In this document: positions 1 through 7,588 of the stretch, piece by piece
Layout: the number at the start of each line of letters is the position of its first letter
Position numbering within the stretch: position 1 is the stretch's first letter
From: Nitrospirillum sp034427435
GTDB taxonomy: Bacteria; Pseudomonadota; Alphaproteobacteria; Azospirillales; Azospirillaceae
Assembly (NCBI RefSeq): GCF_034427435.1
Contig: NZ_JAXQNP010000002.1
Span: 558,001-622,000, forward strand
Length of the DNA stretch: 64,000 bases
Direction: 5' to 3'
Program-made: the position numbers and the translations under genes
The notes under the pieces: model-generated
Databases searched by the model: none
What the model was told of the DNA's origin: nothing
What the model saw: only the letters and a program-made list of their open reading frames with translations

Positions 1-1
1 C

Positions 2-709
2 CTGGCGCGGCGCCAGCCGTCCAGCCGCTATACCTACGGCCTGGGCGGCAGTTCCATCCTGGCGGCGCTGGCCAATGCCGTGGCCCTGCTGCTGGTCACC
101 GGCGGCATCGCGTGGGAGGCCTTGCGCCGCTTCACCGAGCCCGAGCCCGCGTCGCCCACCATCATGATGTGGGTCGCGGCCGGCGGCATCCTGGTCAATG
201 GCGGTACCGCCCTGCTGTTCATGCGCGGGTCCAAGCATGACCTGAACCTGCGCAGCGCCTTCCTGCACCTGGCGTCCGACGCCCTGGTCACCCTGGGGGT
301 GGTCATCGCCGGCGCCTTGATCCTGTGGACGGGGTGGAACTGGCTGGACCCGGTCATCAGCCTGGTGATCAGCGTGGTCATCGTGCTGGGCACCTGGTCG
401 CTGCTGCGCGAATCGCTGAACCTGGCGCTGAACGCCGTGCCGGCCGGCGTGGACATCACCGCCGTGCGCGCCTATCTAGCGGCCCTACCGGGGGTGACGG
501 AGGTGCATGACCTGCACGTCTGGGCGCTCAGCACCACCGACACGGCCCTGACCGCCCATCTGGTGCGCCCCGACAACCAGGACGGCGACCGCCTGCTGGC
601 CGAGATCTGCCGCGACCTGAAGACCCGCTTCCGCATCAGTCACGCCACGGTGCAGGTGGAAACCGGCCTGGGCGAGCCCTGCGCGCTGGCGCCGGACAGC
701 GTGGTGTGA
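2..709 (+). CDS. Cation diffusion facilitator (CDF) family metal transporter, 5' end missing
   Basis: The reading frame is open from base 2, so the gene starts upstream of the window; about 235 residues remain. The family exports divalent metals (Zn, Co, Cd, Fe) across the inner membrane by proton antiport. The visible part begins with the conserved RYTYGLG segment before the third membrane helix, followed by hydrophobic helices. A later helix carries HLASD, the H-x3-D metal-site motif of CDF proteins. A cytoplasmic C-terminal domain ends in ATVQVETG, typical of the ferredoxin-like dimerisation domain that also binds metal. The missing N-terminus would hold the first two helices and the other half of the metal site. 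The substrate cannot be told from this part. Confidence 0.9.
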   Translation: MARRQPSSRYTYGLGGSSILAALANAVALLLVTGGIAWEALRRFTEPEPASPTIMMWVAAGGILVNGGTALLFMRGSKHDLNLRSAFLHLASDALVTLGVVIAGALILWTGWNWLDPVISLVISVVIVLGTWSLLRESLNLALNAVPAGVDITAVRAYLAALPGVTEVHDLHVWALSTTDTALTAHLVRPDNQDGDRLLAEICRDLKTRFRISHATVQVETGLGEPCALAPDSVV

Positions 710-727
710 ACGGGAGCGCGGCGACCT

Positions 728-790
728 AGGGCGGATCGCGGGAGCGCGGAGAGGATAGCCAGGGCCGGACGGCTCGCCGGCGCCTGAGGT
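728..790 (+). repeat. Divergent copy of the structured intergenic repeat
   Basis: This stretch follows the transporter stop codon within about 20 bases. It shows TAGG followed by a variable section, AGCCA, a short GC hairpin around GGAC, and the GCGCCTGAGG tail shared by the repeat family seen at 5.6, 15.8, 17.7, 29.1, 31.1 and 61.6 kb. The first stem is poorly kept here, so this is the weakest copy. Confidence 0.5.
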
Positions 791-800
791 AACGGAAAAA

Positions 801-1148
801 CTACTCTTCCTCTTTGTAGCACGACGCCTTGATCGTGCCCCCCGCCTCGCACAGCATGCCGGTGGATGATTTGAAGTTGCCGCCGGCCACGCGCCGCAGG
901 CTGACGCCATTGCTGAACTGCACCCAGCTGCCGGCCCCCCAATGGGCGGTGATGCCGTTGGAGAAGGACAGGTTGCCGTCCGGCAGGCGCGACACCACCA
1001 CACCGTTGTCGTAGTGGATGACGCCCTTCTCCTCCGTCGCCGACAGGCCATTGGTGCACTCCACCACCTGGTCCTGCTGTTCGCAGAAGAAGGGCTTCTT
1101 GCCGCCGGTCATGACCAGGGCGTAGACGGCGACCTCAAGGACGGTCAT
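801..1148 (-). CDS. Hypothetical protein, 115 aa
   Basis: I do not recognise this family. The ATG at 1148 is preceded by GAGG at a suitable distance. After a short hydrophobic start (about residues 3-13) the protein is polar and glycine-rich, with three spaced cysteines and an acidic tail ending CYKEEE. Repeated phrases such as YDNGVVVSRLPDGNLSFSNG and VQFSNGVSL suggest a small all-beta fold. The start has no convincing signal peptide. It lies 67 bases upstream of the tam-like gene on the same strand, so the two could be co-transcribed. Its base composition resembles the neighbours. No function can be assigned. Confidence 0.55.
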   Translation of the reverse strand: MTVLEVAVYALVMTGGKKPFFCEQQDQVVECTNGLSATEEKGVIHYDNGVVVSRLPDGNLSFSNGITAHWGAGSWVQFSNGVSLRRVAGGNFKSSTGMLCEAGGTIKASCYKEEE

Positions 1149-1215
1149 GGGGCCTCATGCGCGTAAGGGGGAAACGGCGCGCGCATTGTCGGTCCTTCCC
1201 CCAGCGGCGTCAATT

Positions 1216-1983
1216 TCACGCCCGCGTGGCCACGATGAACAGCCGGCGGAAGGGGAACAGGGTGCGGCCATCGGGACGGCGGGGATAGGCGGTGGCCAGC
1301 GCCGCGCGATACCGCTCCGTGAAATCCGCCAATTCAGCACCCTCCAGCGTTTCCAGGACCGGCAGCATGGCGGTGGCCTTGGTCCATTCCAGCACCGGAT
1401 CGGGGCCGTCCAGGACGTGCAGGTACTCCGTCTCCCACACATTCACGTGGGCGGCGGCAGGCGCCAGCCAGTCATAATACTGGGCGGGATCATGCACTGG
1501 CGCCTCCCTCAGCCGGCCCTCCAATATCGCCGCCCACGGCCCCTCCGCCGCCACCCGCCGCAGCAGCGTGTGGGAGGGGGAGGCGAAGTTGCGCGGCATC
1601 TGCACCGCCATCACGCCCCCCGGCGCCACCGCGTCGAACAGCCGGGGGAACAGCGCCTCGTGCCCCTCCACCCATTGCAGGGCGGCGTTGGAGAACAGCA
1701 GGTCGACCGGCGCCTTGGGGCGCCAGTGCCGGATGTCGCCCAGTTCCCAGGCGACGCGGGCGTCCAGCAGGGCGGCGCGGCCCAGCATGGCGGGCGAACT
1801 GTCGATGCCCGCCACCTCCGCCCCGGACCAGCGGCTGGCCAGGGTCATGGTCAGCTTGCCGGCCCCGCAGCCCAAATCAACCACGGTGGCGGGCTTGCAC
1901 GGCGGCAGCGCCGCGATCAGGTCATGCCCGGGCCGGGCCCGGGCCGCCTCGAACAGACCGTACTGCGCTGGATCCCAAGCCAT
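1216..1983 (-). CDS. tam: Trans-aconitate 2-methyltransferase-like SAM methyltransferase
   Basis: A 255-residue class I SAM-dependent methyltransferase. It opens with WDPAQY, then ARPGHDL, the signature start of the Tam family, and carries the SAM-binding motif VVDLGCGAG at residues 34-42. GIDSSPAML follows, and the post-motif LLFSNAALQWV also matches the family. Tam methylates trans-aconitate, a spontaneous by-product that inhibits aconitase, in the cytoplasm. Length is normal for the family (about 250). The ATG at 1983 has GAGAGGGG just upstream. The enzyme class is clear; the exact substrate rests on similarity to the Tam start and motif order that I recall. Confidence 0.82.
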   Translation of the reverse strand: MAWDPAQYGLFEAARARPGHDLIAALPPCKPATVVDLGCGAGKLTMTLASRWSGAEVAGIDSSPAMLGRAALLDARVAWELGDIRHWRPKAPVDLLFSNAALQWVEGHEALFPRLFDAVAPGGVMAVQMPRNFASPSHTLLRRVAAEGPWAAILEGRLREAPVHDPAQYYDWLAPAAAHVNVWETEYLHVLDGPDPVLEWTKATAMLPVLETLEGAELADFTERYRAALATAYPRRPDGRTLFPFRRLFIVATRA

Positions 1984-2047
1984 GGGCAGCCCCTCTCGTC
2001 AGTGAGTCGTTACCTTATACATAGGAAGCGAATCGGGGGCGCGCGAC

Positions 2048-2830
2048 TCAAGCCCGATGGCGGAGGGTACGGATGAGCACCGGCGCCAGGGCCAGCGCCG
2101 CCAACGCCACCAGGGGGCCGCCCACCTCCGGCCGCAGCAGCAGGCCGGGGCCCGGCCGTTCGCCCGCGGCCAGCAGGGCCGGCAGGCGGGCCCCCAGCAA
2201 GGCGTACAGGAACTGGGGTGGATAGGCGCCCAGCGCCGTGCCCGCCGCGAAGATGGGCAGGGGCATGCGAATCGCGGCCGCCAGCACGTTGATGGCGGAG
2301 AAGGGCATGACGGGCAGCAGGCGCAGCACCACGATGACCGCCCAGGGCTGCCCCGCCATCGGCTTCAGCCAGCCCGGCAGCTTTGCCGCCAGCCCGCCGG
2401 CGCCGGCGCGGCGCAGCGCCAGGAACACCACGGTTCCGCCCAAGGTGCTGCCCATTACCGACAGCAGGGCGCCCAGCGGCGCGCCGAACGCGTATCCGGC
2501 CCCCAGGCTGACCACCGTCGCCGCCGGCAGGGACAAGGCGGCCACCCCAAGGGCCACGCCGACCACGGCGGCCGCCGCCCAGGTGGGATGCCGGTCAACC
2601 AGATCTGAGAGATCGTGCAGGCGGCTGGCCAGGACGTCCACCGTCAACCAGTGGTGTCCACCCATCGCCAACACCACAACAAGCCCCACCAGCAAAAGGC
2701 CAAGGGGCAGGAAACGCCGTATCCGAGAGACAGGCGTCCGTGATGGACGGGCCGCGTCCACGCTTTCATAATGGCGTGGCACCTTCTCTACAGGCAATGC
2801 GGCCATCCTTTCGAGGAAGAACAGGCGCAT
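2048..2830 (-). CDS. TVP38/TMEM64 (VTT/SNARE-associated) family membrane protein
   Basis: A 260-residue polytopic inner-membrane protein. After a basic, proline-rich N-terminus (1-35) come hydrophobic helices at about 40-60, 85-120, 125-150, 165-195, 200-215 and 235-255. The central stretch, GAGYAFGAPLGALLS followed by GSTLGG and VVLRLLPVMPF, is the core VTT signature of the DedA/TVP38 superfamily. Members are linked to lipid or undecaprenyl-phosphate flipping and envelope homeostasis, but the role of this subfamily is not settled. It is divergent from rpmH; the rpmH promoter begins at its start codon. A second ATG eight codons in (2806) is possible but has poorer spacing to a Shine-Dalgarno sequence. 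Confidence 0.82.
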   Translation of the reverse strand: MRLFFLERMAALPVEKVPRHYESVDAARPSRTPVSRIRRFLPLGLLLVGLVVVLAMGGHHWLTVDVLASRLHDLSDLVDRHPTWAAAAVVGVALGVAALSLPAATVVSLGAGYAFGAPLGALLSVMGSTLGGTVVFLALRRAGAGGLAAKLPGWLKPMAGQPWAVIVVLRLLPVMPFSAINVLAAAIRMPLPIFAAGTALGAYPPQFLYALLGARLPALLAAGERPGPGLLLRPEVGGPLVALAALALAPVLIRTLRHRA

Positions 2831-2858
2831 TGACTCTGCGCCGGGCCGCCACTATACA
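2830..2858 (+). promoter_or_regulatory. Sigma-70-type promoter of rpmH-rnpA
   Basis: TTGACT (2830-2835) and TATACA (2853-2858) are separated by exactly 17 bases. They sit about 40 bases upstream of the rpmH start, with no other gene between. This is the best housekeeping promoter in the window. Its -35 box overlaps the start codon of the divergent VTT gene. Confidence 0.7.
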
Positions 2859-2899
2859 ACGCCCTTCCATTTTCCAGTTTTTTATCCGGAGTATCCGTC

Positions 2900-3034
2900 G
2901 TGAAGCGTACGTTCCAGCCGAGCAAGCTCGTGCGTGCCCGCCGCCATGGCTTCCGCGCCCGCATGGCCACCCCCGGCGGTCGCAAGGTTCTGGCCCGCCG
3001 TCGCGCCCAGGGCCGCAAGCGTCTGTCGGCCTAA
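2900..3034 (+). CDS. rpmH: 50S ribosomal protein L34
   Basis: A 44-codon gene encoding MKRTFQPSKLVRARRHGFRA and ending GRKRLSA, the unmistakable basic L34 sequence. L34 is a small protein of the large ribosomal subunit lying near the exit tunnel. The start is GTG, not ATG, at 2900. CCGGAG lies a few bases upstream, and no in-frame ATG exists before the conserved N-terminus. It is followed after 8 bases by rnpA, as in most bacteria. Confidence 0.97.
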   Translation: MKRTFQPSKLVRARRHGFRARMATPGGRKVLARRRAQGRKRLSA

Positions 3035-3042
3035 GGCCGAAG

Positions 3043-3504
3043 ATGGCGCCCCGGCGCGCAGCCGTGGTGGGGCGCCTCCTGAAACGGTCAGAGTTTCTGG
3101 CCGTTGCCGGGGCGCGCCGTAAATGGGCAACCCCCGGCCTGATTCTGCAAGCCCGTGCCCACGACGATCGCCAGCGGCCTGCCGCCGGCGACGTTTTGGT
3201 GCGCGTGGGCTTTACCGCCAGTAAAAAGGTCGGCAACGCCGTCAAGCGCAATCGCGCCCGGCGACGCCTGCGCGCGGCCGTGCGCGAGGTGCTGGCCCTG
3301 CATGGCAAGCCCAACAATGATTTCGTGGTGATCGCGCGCGGTGAAACCGTGACGCGGCGCTACGCCGATCTGTTGGCTGACCTGACCCTGGCCTTGAAAA
3401 AGCTGGGCGCCTGGACCGAGGGCGCCCAGGCTATTGTCATGCCCGCAGCCCCGCCGGCGCCCGCCGGACCGTCTTCGGACCCCGCCCCCGGCGCCGCGTC
3501 ATGA
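3043..3504 (+). CDS. rnpA: Ribonuclease P protein component
   Basis: A 153-residue basic protein that binds the RNase P RNA and helps remove tRNA 5' leaders. It shows LLKRSEFLAV near the N-terminus and the RNR motif in VGNAVKRNRARRRLR, the RNA-binding signature of the family. The C-terminal 25 residues are an alanine/proline-rich extension beyond the usual end. The ATG at 3043 lies 8 bases after rpmH. The stop codon overlaps the yidD start (ATGA), indicating translational coupling. Confidence 0.95.
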   Translation: MAPRRAAVVGRLLKRSEFLAVAGARRKWATPGLILQARAHDDRQRPAAGDVLVRVGFTASKKVGNAVKRNRARRRLRAAVREVLALHGKPNNDFVVIARGETVTRRYADLLADLTLALKKLGAWTEGAQAIVMPAAPPAPAGPSSDPAPGAAS

Positions 3505-3811
3505 GCCCGCTGGCCCACCTTCTTCGCCTTCCCATCCATGCCTACCGGCTGTTGCTGGCCCCGCTGCTGGGGCCGCGCTGCCGGTTCGAACCCAGCTGTT
3601 CGGCCTACGCGCTGGAGGCCCTGGCCGTGCATGGGGGGATCAGGGGGGCATGGCTGGCCGCCCGGCGTATCGCCCGCTGCCACCCCTGGGGGGCGGGGGC
3701 TTCGATCCGGTGCCGCCGGTGTCGTCCGGCCCATCCGAATCGGCGCCGTCGCGGCGTCATTCGCCTGACATTCATTGCTGCCATATGGACGGGGGCCGCG
3801 CGGCCCGTTAG
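3501..3811 (+). pseudogene. yidD: Membrane protein insertion efficiency factor YidD, reading frame broken by one base
   Basis: The ATG overlaps the rnpA stop codon. The protein begins normally (LRLPIHAYRLLLAPLLGPRC, then FEPSCSAYALEALAVHGG and ARRIARCHPWG), which is classic YidD, a small amphipathic factor that aids YidC/Sec insertion. After CHPWGAG at about 3690-3699 the frame is lost. The expected continuation GFDPVPPVSS is present immediately downstream in another frame and runs to a stop at 3811. Restoring one G in the GGGGGGCGGGGG tract would give a normal protein of about 104 residues. Other genes here show the same one-base G/C loss, so a sequence error is more likely than a true pseudogene. 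Read as printed, the frame runs on to 3875 with an unrelated arginine-rich tail. Confidence 0.85.
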
Positions 3812-3879
3812 GGTCCTGCCGCCGTCTGTTTCCAGAGATTGCCGCCATCGCCGGCCGGGGTCGTGTGGGAAGTGATTAC

Positions 3880-5604
3880 ATGAGCGATCAGAAGAACCTG
3901 TTCATTGCCTTGGGCCTGTCGGCCGCCATTTTGGTGGGCTTCCACTATTTCTACGAGGCGCCGCGCCAGCGCGCCCTGCAGGAGGCGCGGGCCAAGCAGG
4001 AAGCGGCCCAGGCCCTGGCGGCACCGCCGGCGCCAGGCACGGCCCCGACCGGAGCCCCCGGCGCCGTGGCCTCCGGCGGTGTGGCCGACGCCCTGCGTGA
4101 CCGCGCCACCGTGCTGGGCGAAGGCCAGCGCGTCACCATCCGCACCCCGCGCCTCGCCGGCAGCCTGAACCTGCGCGGCGGCCGCTTTGACGACCTCAGC
4201 CTGCAGGACTATCGCGAGACGGTGGACAAGAGCAGCCCGGCCGTCACCCTGCTGTCGCCCAGCGGCGCCCCCGGCGCCTATTTCGCGGAATACGGCTGGA
4301 CCGCCAACGGCGCCGCCGTCCCCGGCCCCACCACCGAGTGGCAGGCCGACGGAACGGAACTGACGCCGGACCATCCGGTCACCCTGCGCTGGGACAACGG
4401 CCAGGGCCTGACGTTCGAGCGCAAGGTGGCGGTCGACGCCAACTTCATGTTCACCGTCACCCAGAAGGTGACGAACAACGGCACCGCCGCCGTCACCCTT
4501 TACCCCTACGCCCGCATCGCGCGCGCCAGCCACCCGACGCTGGTCGGTTCCTACATGCTGCATGAGGGCCCCATCGGCCTCATGGACGGCACGCTGAAGG
4601 AGATCAGCTACAAGGACGTGAGCGGCGAGACCTCCAAGTCCTTCGAGACCAAGGGCGGCTGGCTGGGCATCACCGACAAGTACTGGCTGGTCAGCCTGGT
4701 GCCGGATCAGTCCAAGAGCCTGACGGCCCATGTCACCCACCAGGAGAAGGGTGACCTGTACCAGACCGACTATGCCGAGCCGTCGGTGACGCTGGAGGCC
4801 GGGCAGAGCACCGAGGATACCGAGCGTCTGTTCGCCGGCGCCAAGGAGATGAAGCTGCTGGACAGCTACCAGGATGAGCAGCACATCCCGCTGTTCAACC
4901 GGGCCATCGACTTCGGCCACCTGTGGTTCCTGACCATGCCGTTCTCGCTGGCGCTGGACTTCTTCGGCCGCCTGCTGGGCAACTTCGGCCTGGGCATCAT
5001 GCTGTTCACCATCTGCCTGCGCACGCTGATGTTCCCGCTGGCGCAGAAGCAGTTCCGCAGCGCCGCCAAGATGAAGAAGCTGCAGCCGCAGGTGGAGGCC
5101 ATCCGCAAGCGCGCCGGCGACGACAAGCAGAAGGCGTCCATCGAGATGATGGCGCTGTACAAGAAGGAAGGCGCCAACCCCATGACGGGCTGCCTGCCCG
5201 TCCTGATCCAGATGCCGATCTTCTGGTCGCTGTACAAGGTGCTGTCGGTCACCATCGAGATGCGGCACGCGCCCTTCTTCGGCTGGATCCACGACCTGTC
5301 GGCGCCCGATCCGACCAGCCTGTTCAACCTGTTCGGCCTGCTGCCCTTCACCCCGCCGGCCTTCCTGCACCTGGGCGTCTGGCCCATCCTGCTGGGCTGC
5401 ACCATGTTCCTGCTGCAGAAGATGACGCCCACCCCGGGCATGGACCCGACGCAGCAGAAGGTGATGATGACCATGCCCCTGGTCTTCACCTGGATGATGG
5501 GCTCCCTGCCCGCCGGCCTGGTGATCTACTATGTGTGGTCCAACCTGTTCAGCGTGACGCAGCAGTACGTGCTGATGCGCCGCATGGGTGTTAAACCGAC
5601 TTGA
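3880..5604 (+). CDS. yidC: Membrane protein insertase YidC
   Basis: A 574-residue inner-membrane insertase that acts alone or with SecYEG. The N-terminus, MSDQKNLFIALGLSAAILVG, is the first membrane helix with its charged start. A short alanine/proline-rich linker (about 45-65) follows. The large periplasmic beta-supersandwich domain spans about 75-345, and the conserved insertase core about 370-560. The core includes the arginine-bearing first helix (ICLRTLMFPLAQKQFRSAAKM) and helices ending in LVIYYVWSNLFSVTQQYVL. The start at 3880 is chosen because GGGAAGTG precedes it and the protein begins exactly where homologues do. It lies in the conserved rpmH-rnpA-yidD-yidC-engB block. Confidence 0.97.
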   Translation: MSDQKNLFIALGLSAAILVGFHYFYEAPRQRALQEARAKQEAAQALAAPPAPGTAPTGAPGAVASGGVADALRDRATVLGEGQRVTIRTPRLAGSLNLRGGRFDDLSLQDYRETVDKSSPAVTLLSPSGAPGAYFAEYGWTANGAAVPGPTTEWQADGTELTPDHPVTLRWDNGQGLTFERKVAVDANFMFTVTQKVTNNGTAAVTLYPYARIARASHPTLVGSYMLHEGPIGLMDGTLKEISYKDVSGETSKSFETKGGWLGITDKYWLVSLVPDQSKSLTAHVTHQEKGDLYQTDYAEPSVTLEAGQSTEDTERLFAGAKEMKLLDSYQDEQHIPLFNRAIDFGHLWFLTMPFSLALDFFGRLLGNFGLGIMLFTICLRTLMFPLAQKQFRSAAKMKKLQPQVEAIRKRAGDDKQKASIEMMALYKKEGANPMTGCLPVLIQMPIFWSLYKVLSVTIEMRHAPFFGWIHDLSAPDPTSLFNLFGLLPFTPPAFLHLGVWPILLGCTMFLLQKMTPTPGMDPTQQKVMMTMPLVFTWMMGSLPAGLVIYYVWSNLFSVTQQYVLMRRMGVKPT

Positions 5605-5610
5605 AGCATT

Positions 5611-5638
5611 GAGGGATGACCGCCACCGGTCATCCCTC
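5611..5638 (+). terminator. Hairpin downstream of yidC
   Basis: GAGGGATGACC and GGTCATCCCTC form a perfect 11-bp stem with a six-base loop, seven bases after the yidC stop. No T-run follows, so it may be a weak terminator or an mRNA-stabilising end. A repeat copy begins immediately after. Confidence 0.55.
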
Positions 5639-5640
5639 CC

Positions 5641-5748
5641 CTCAAGCGCCGGGCGCCGCCGTCCGGCGGCTTGGCTCACGGGCCTGACCGGCCCGGGCTG
5701 GCAGTCACCAGCCTCCAAGGGCATGAGATCTCGATCTCATGCCCTTGG
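5641..5748 (-). repeat. Structured intergenic repeat, copy A (inverted), with perfect palindrome
   Basis: Read on the minus strand it starts with a perfect 16-bp inverted repeat (5715-5748, arms CCAAGGGCATGAGATC and its complement). It continues with AGG, a stem GGCTGG/CCAGCC, a stem CGGGCC/GGCCCG, then GAGCCAA, the stem GCCGCC/GGCGGC with GGAC between, and the tail GCCCGGCGCTTGAGGG. The same order of parts occurs at 61.6 kb. It fills most of the yidC-engB gap. Confidence 0.8.
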
Positions 5749-5787
5749 CGTTTGTCCCGGTAATGAAACGTTGAGAGAGTACGGCCC

Positions 5788-6453
5788 ATGGCCATCCAGC
5801 TGCCCCCCCTGCCCACCCTGAGCCCCATCTCGCCCGAGGCGCTGGAGCAAGGGCGCCTGCTGTTCGCCAAGGAGTGCGAGTTCAAGTGGGGCGCCTCGGC
5901 CAAGGACAACCTGCCGCCGCAGGGCCTGCCGGAGGTGGCCTTCGCTGGCCGGTCCAACGTGGGCAAGTCCAGCCTGGTGAACGCCCTGACCGGCCGCAAG
6001 ACCCTCGCCCGCACCTCGCACACCCCCGGGCGGACGCAGCAGTTGAACTTCTTCGACCTGGGCGACCGGCTGTCGCTGGTGGACATGCCGGGCTATGGCT
6101 ACGCCAAGGAGAGCAAGGACAAGGTGGAGGCATGGAACGAGTTCGTGCGCGCCTACCTCAAGGGCCGGGTGACCCTGCGCCGCTGCTGCCTGCTGATCGA
6201 TAGCCGTCATGGCTTCAAGCCCATCGACATGGAGGTCATGGGCATGCTGGACAACGCCGCCGTGGTCTATCAGGTGGTGCTGACCAAGACCGACAAGCTG
6301 ACGCGCCTGGCCCTGAACCACGTGCACGCCGCCACCCAGGCCGCGATCAAGAAGCACCCGGCCGCCCATCCGGAGGTGCTGTTCACCAGCAGCGAGACGG
6401 GCCAGGGCGTGCCGGAACTGCGGGCCAGCCTGGCGGCTTTAGCGAATCCGTAA
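5788..6453 (+). CDS. engB: Ribosome biogenesis GTP-binding protein EngB (YihA/YsxC)
   Basis: A 221-residue GTPase needed for large-subunit assembly. The G1 loop GRSNVGKS is at residues 54-61, the G2 region at about 78-84 (HTPGRTQ), G3 DMPGYG at 99-104 and G4 TKTD near 168. The SSETGQG near the C-terminus is the G5 region. Length and motif spacing are typical of EngB. The ATG at 5788 is preceded by a GAGAG tract. It follows yidC after a 183-base gap filled by a hairpin and a repeat copy, so it may have its own promoter. Confidence 0.95.
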   Translation: MAIQLPPLPTLSPISPEALEQGRLLFAKECEFKWGASAKDNLPPQGLPEVAFAGRSNVGKSSLVNALTGRKTLARTSHTPGRTQQLNFFDLGDRLSLVDMPGYGYAKESKDKVEAWNEFVRAYLKGRVTLRRCCLLIDSRHGFKPIDMEVMGMLDNAAVVYQVVLTKTDKLTRLALNHVHAATQAAIKKHPAAHPEVLFTSSETGQGVPELRASLAALANP

Positions 6454-6583
6454 CAGGCGTCGGGGCGTCCGCCCCGCTATGCTCGGGACCATCGCCGCAC
6501 CGGCCGTCAGGGGGATTGCCCCGGGGCCGGGTCGGGTATAGATACGAACCGCCCTTCCATCCCGTGACACGGATCCCGAGCCG

Positions 6584-7510
6584 ATGACCGCTGCCACCGC
6601 CGCTTCCTCCTCCCTGGCCGCCTCGCGTGAGGATTGGTTGGGCAAGGCCACCACCCTGTCGGAAGCGCTGCCCTATATGCGCCGCTATGCCGGCCAGACC
6701 TTCGTCGTGAAGTATGGCGGCCACGCCATGGGCGACGAGCGCCTGGGCGAGATGTTCGCCCGCGACATCGTGTTGCTGAAGCAGGTGGGCATCAACCCCA
6801 TCGTCGTGCACGGCGGCGGGCCGCAGATCGGCCAGATGCTGGACCGGCTGAAGATCAAGTCCGAGTTCATCGACGGCCTGCGCGTCACCGACAAGGAGAC
6901 GGTCGAGATCGTCGAGATGGTGCTGTCCGGCTCCATCAACAAGCAGCTGGTGCAGCTGATCAACGACCAGGGCGGCCAGGCCATCGGCATGTCCGGCAAG
7001 GACGGCAACCTGATCGAGGCCCGCAAGGTCATGCGCACCAAGCGCGACCCCGACAGCAACATCGAGCGGGTGCTGGACCTGGGTTTCGTGGGTGACCCCT
7101 TCAACGTCAACCCGGGCATGATCCGCCGCATCCAGGACGCCGGCCTGATCCCCGTGATCGCCCCCATCGGCTTCGGCCCGCATGGCGAGACGTTCAACAT
7201 CAACGCCGACACCGCCGCCGGCGCCGTGGCCGCCGCCGTGAACGCCAAGCGCCTGCTGCTGCTGACCGACGTGGCCGGCGTGCTGAGCAAGGACAAGACC
7301 CTGATCCCCGAGCTGTCGGTGGACCAGGCCAAGGGCCTGATCGCCGACGGCACCGCCAGCGGCGGCATGATCCCCAAGATCGAGACCTGCATCCAGGCGG
7401 TGGAAAAGGGCGTCGACGCCTCCGTCATCCTGGACGGCCGCGTGCCCCACGCCATCCTCATGGAAATCTTCACCGAGGGCGGCGCCGGCACCCTGATCGG
7501 GCACAAGTAA
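6584..7510 (+). CDS. argB: Acetylglutamate kinase
   Basis: A 308-residue enzyme that phosphorylates N-acetylglutamate in the second step of arginine synthesis. Family motifs are VVKYGGHAMGD (about residue 41, phosphate-binding lysine), VVHGGGPQIG (about 76), the substrate/nucleotide region FNINADTAAGAVAAAV, and SGGMIPKI near the C-terminus. The N-terminal 15 residues are an alanine/serine extension before the conserved start. In many alphaproteobacteria argB follows engB as here. A hairpin with a T-run ends the unit. Confidence 0.96.
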   Translation: MTAATAASSSLAASREDWLGKATTLSEALPYMRRYAGQTFVVKYGGHAMGDERLGEMFARDIVLLKQVGINPIVVHGGGPQIGQMLDRLKIKSEFIDGLRVTDKETVEIVEMVLSGSINKQLVQLINDQGGQAIGMSGKDGNLIEARKVMRTKRDPDSNIERVLDLGFVGDPFNVNPGMIRRIQDAGLIPVIAPIGFGPHGETFNINADTAAGAVAAAVNAKRLLLLTDVAGVLSKDKTLIPELSVDQAKGLIADGTASGGMIPKIETCIQAVEKGVDASVILDGRVPHAILMEIFTEGGAGTLIGHK

Positions 7511-7539
7511 GCGCCCGCAAGGGGTCCCTGAAATGCGAA

Positions 7540-7571
7540 ACGTCGGGTGGAGTGATCCGCCCGGCGTTTTT
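7540..7571 (+). terminator. Rho-independent terminator of argB
   Basis: CGTCGGGTGG and CCGCCCGGCG form a stem with G-T wobbles around a short loop, followed by TTTTT (7567-7571). It lies 30 bases after the argB stop and faces the convergent minus-strand operon. Confidence 0.75.
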
Positions 7572-7588
7572 CATTGTGGGGAGGTCAA

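Noticed and set aside
2900..3034. GTG start of rpmH as a sign of error
   Set aside because: The protein is a perfect L34 from the first residue and GTG starts are common in GC-rich genomes.
3501..3811. Programmed frameshift in yidD
   Set aside because: There is no known precedent, and at least four unrelated genes nearby show the same one-base loss at G/C runs. A sequence error explains all of them.
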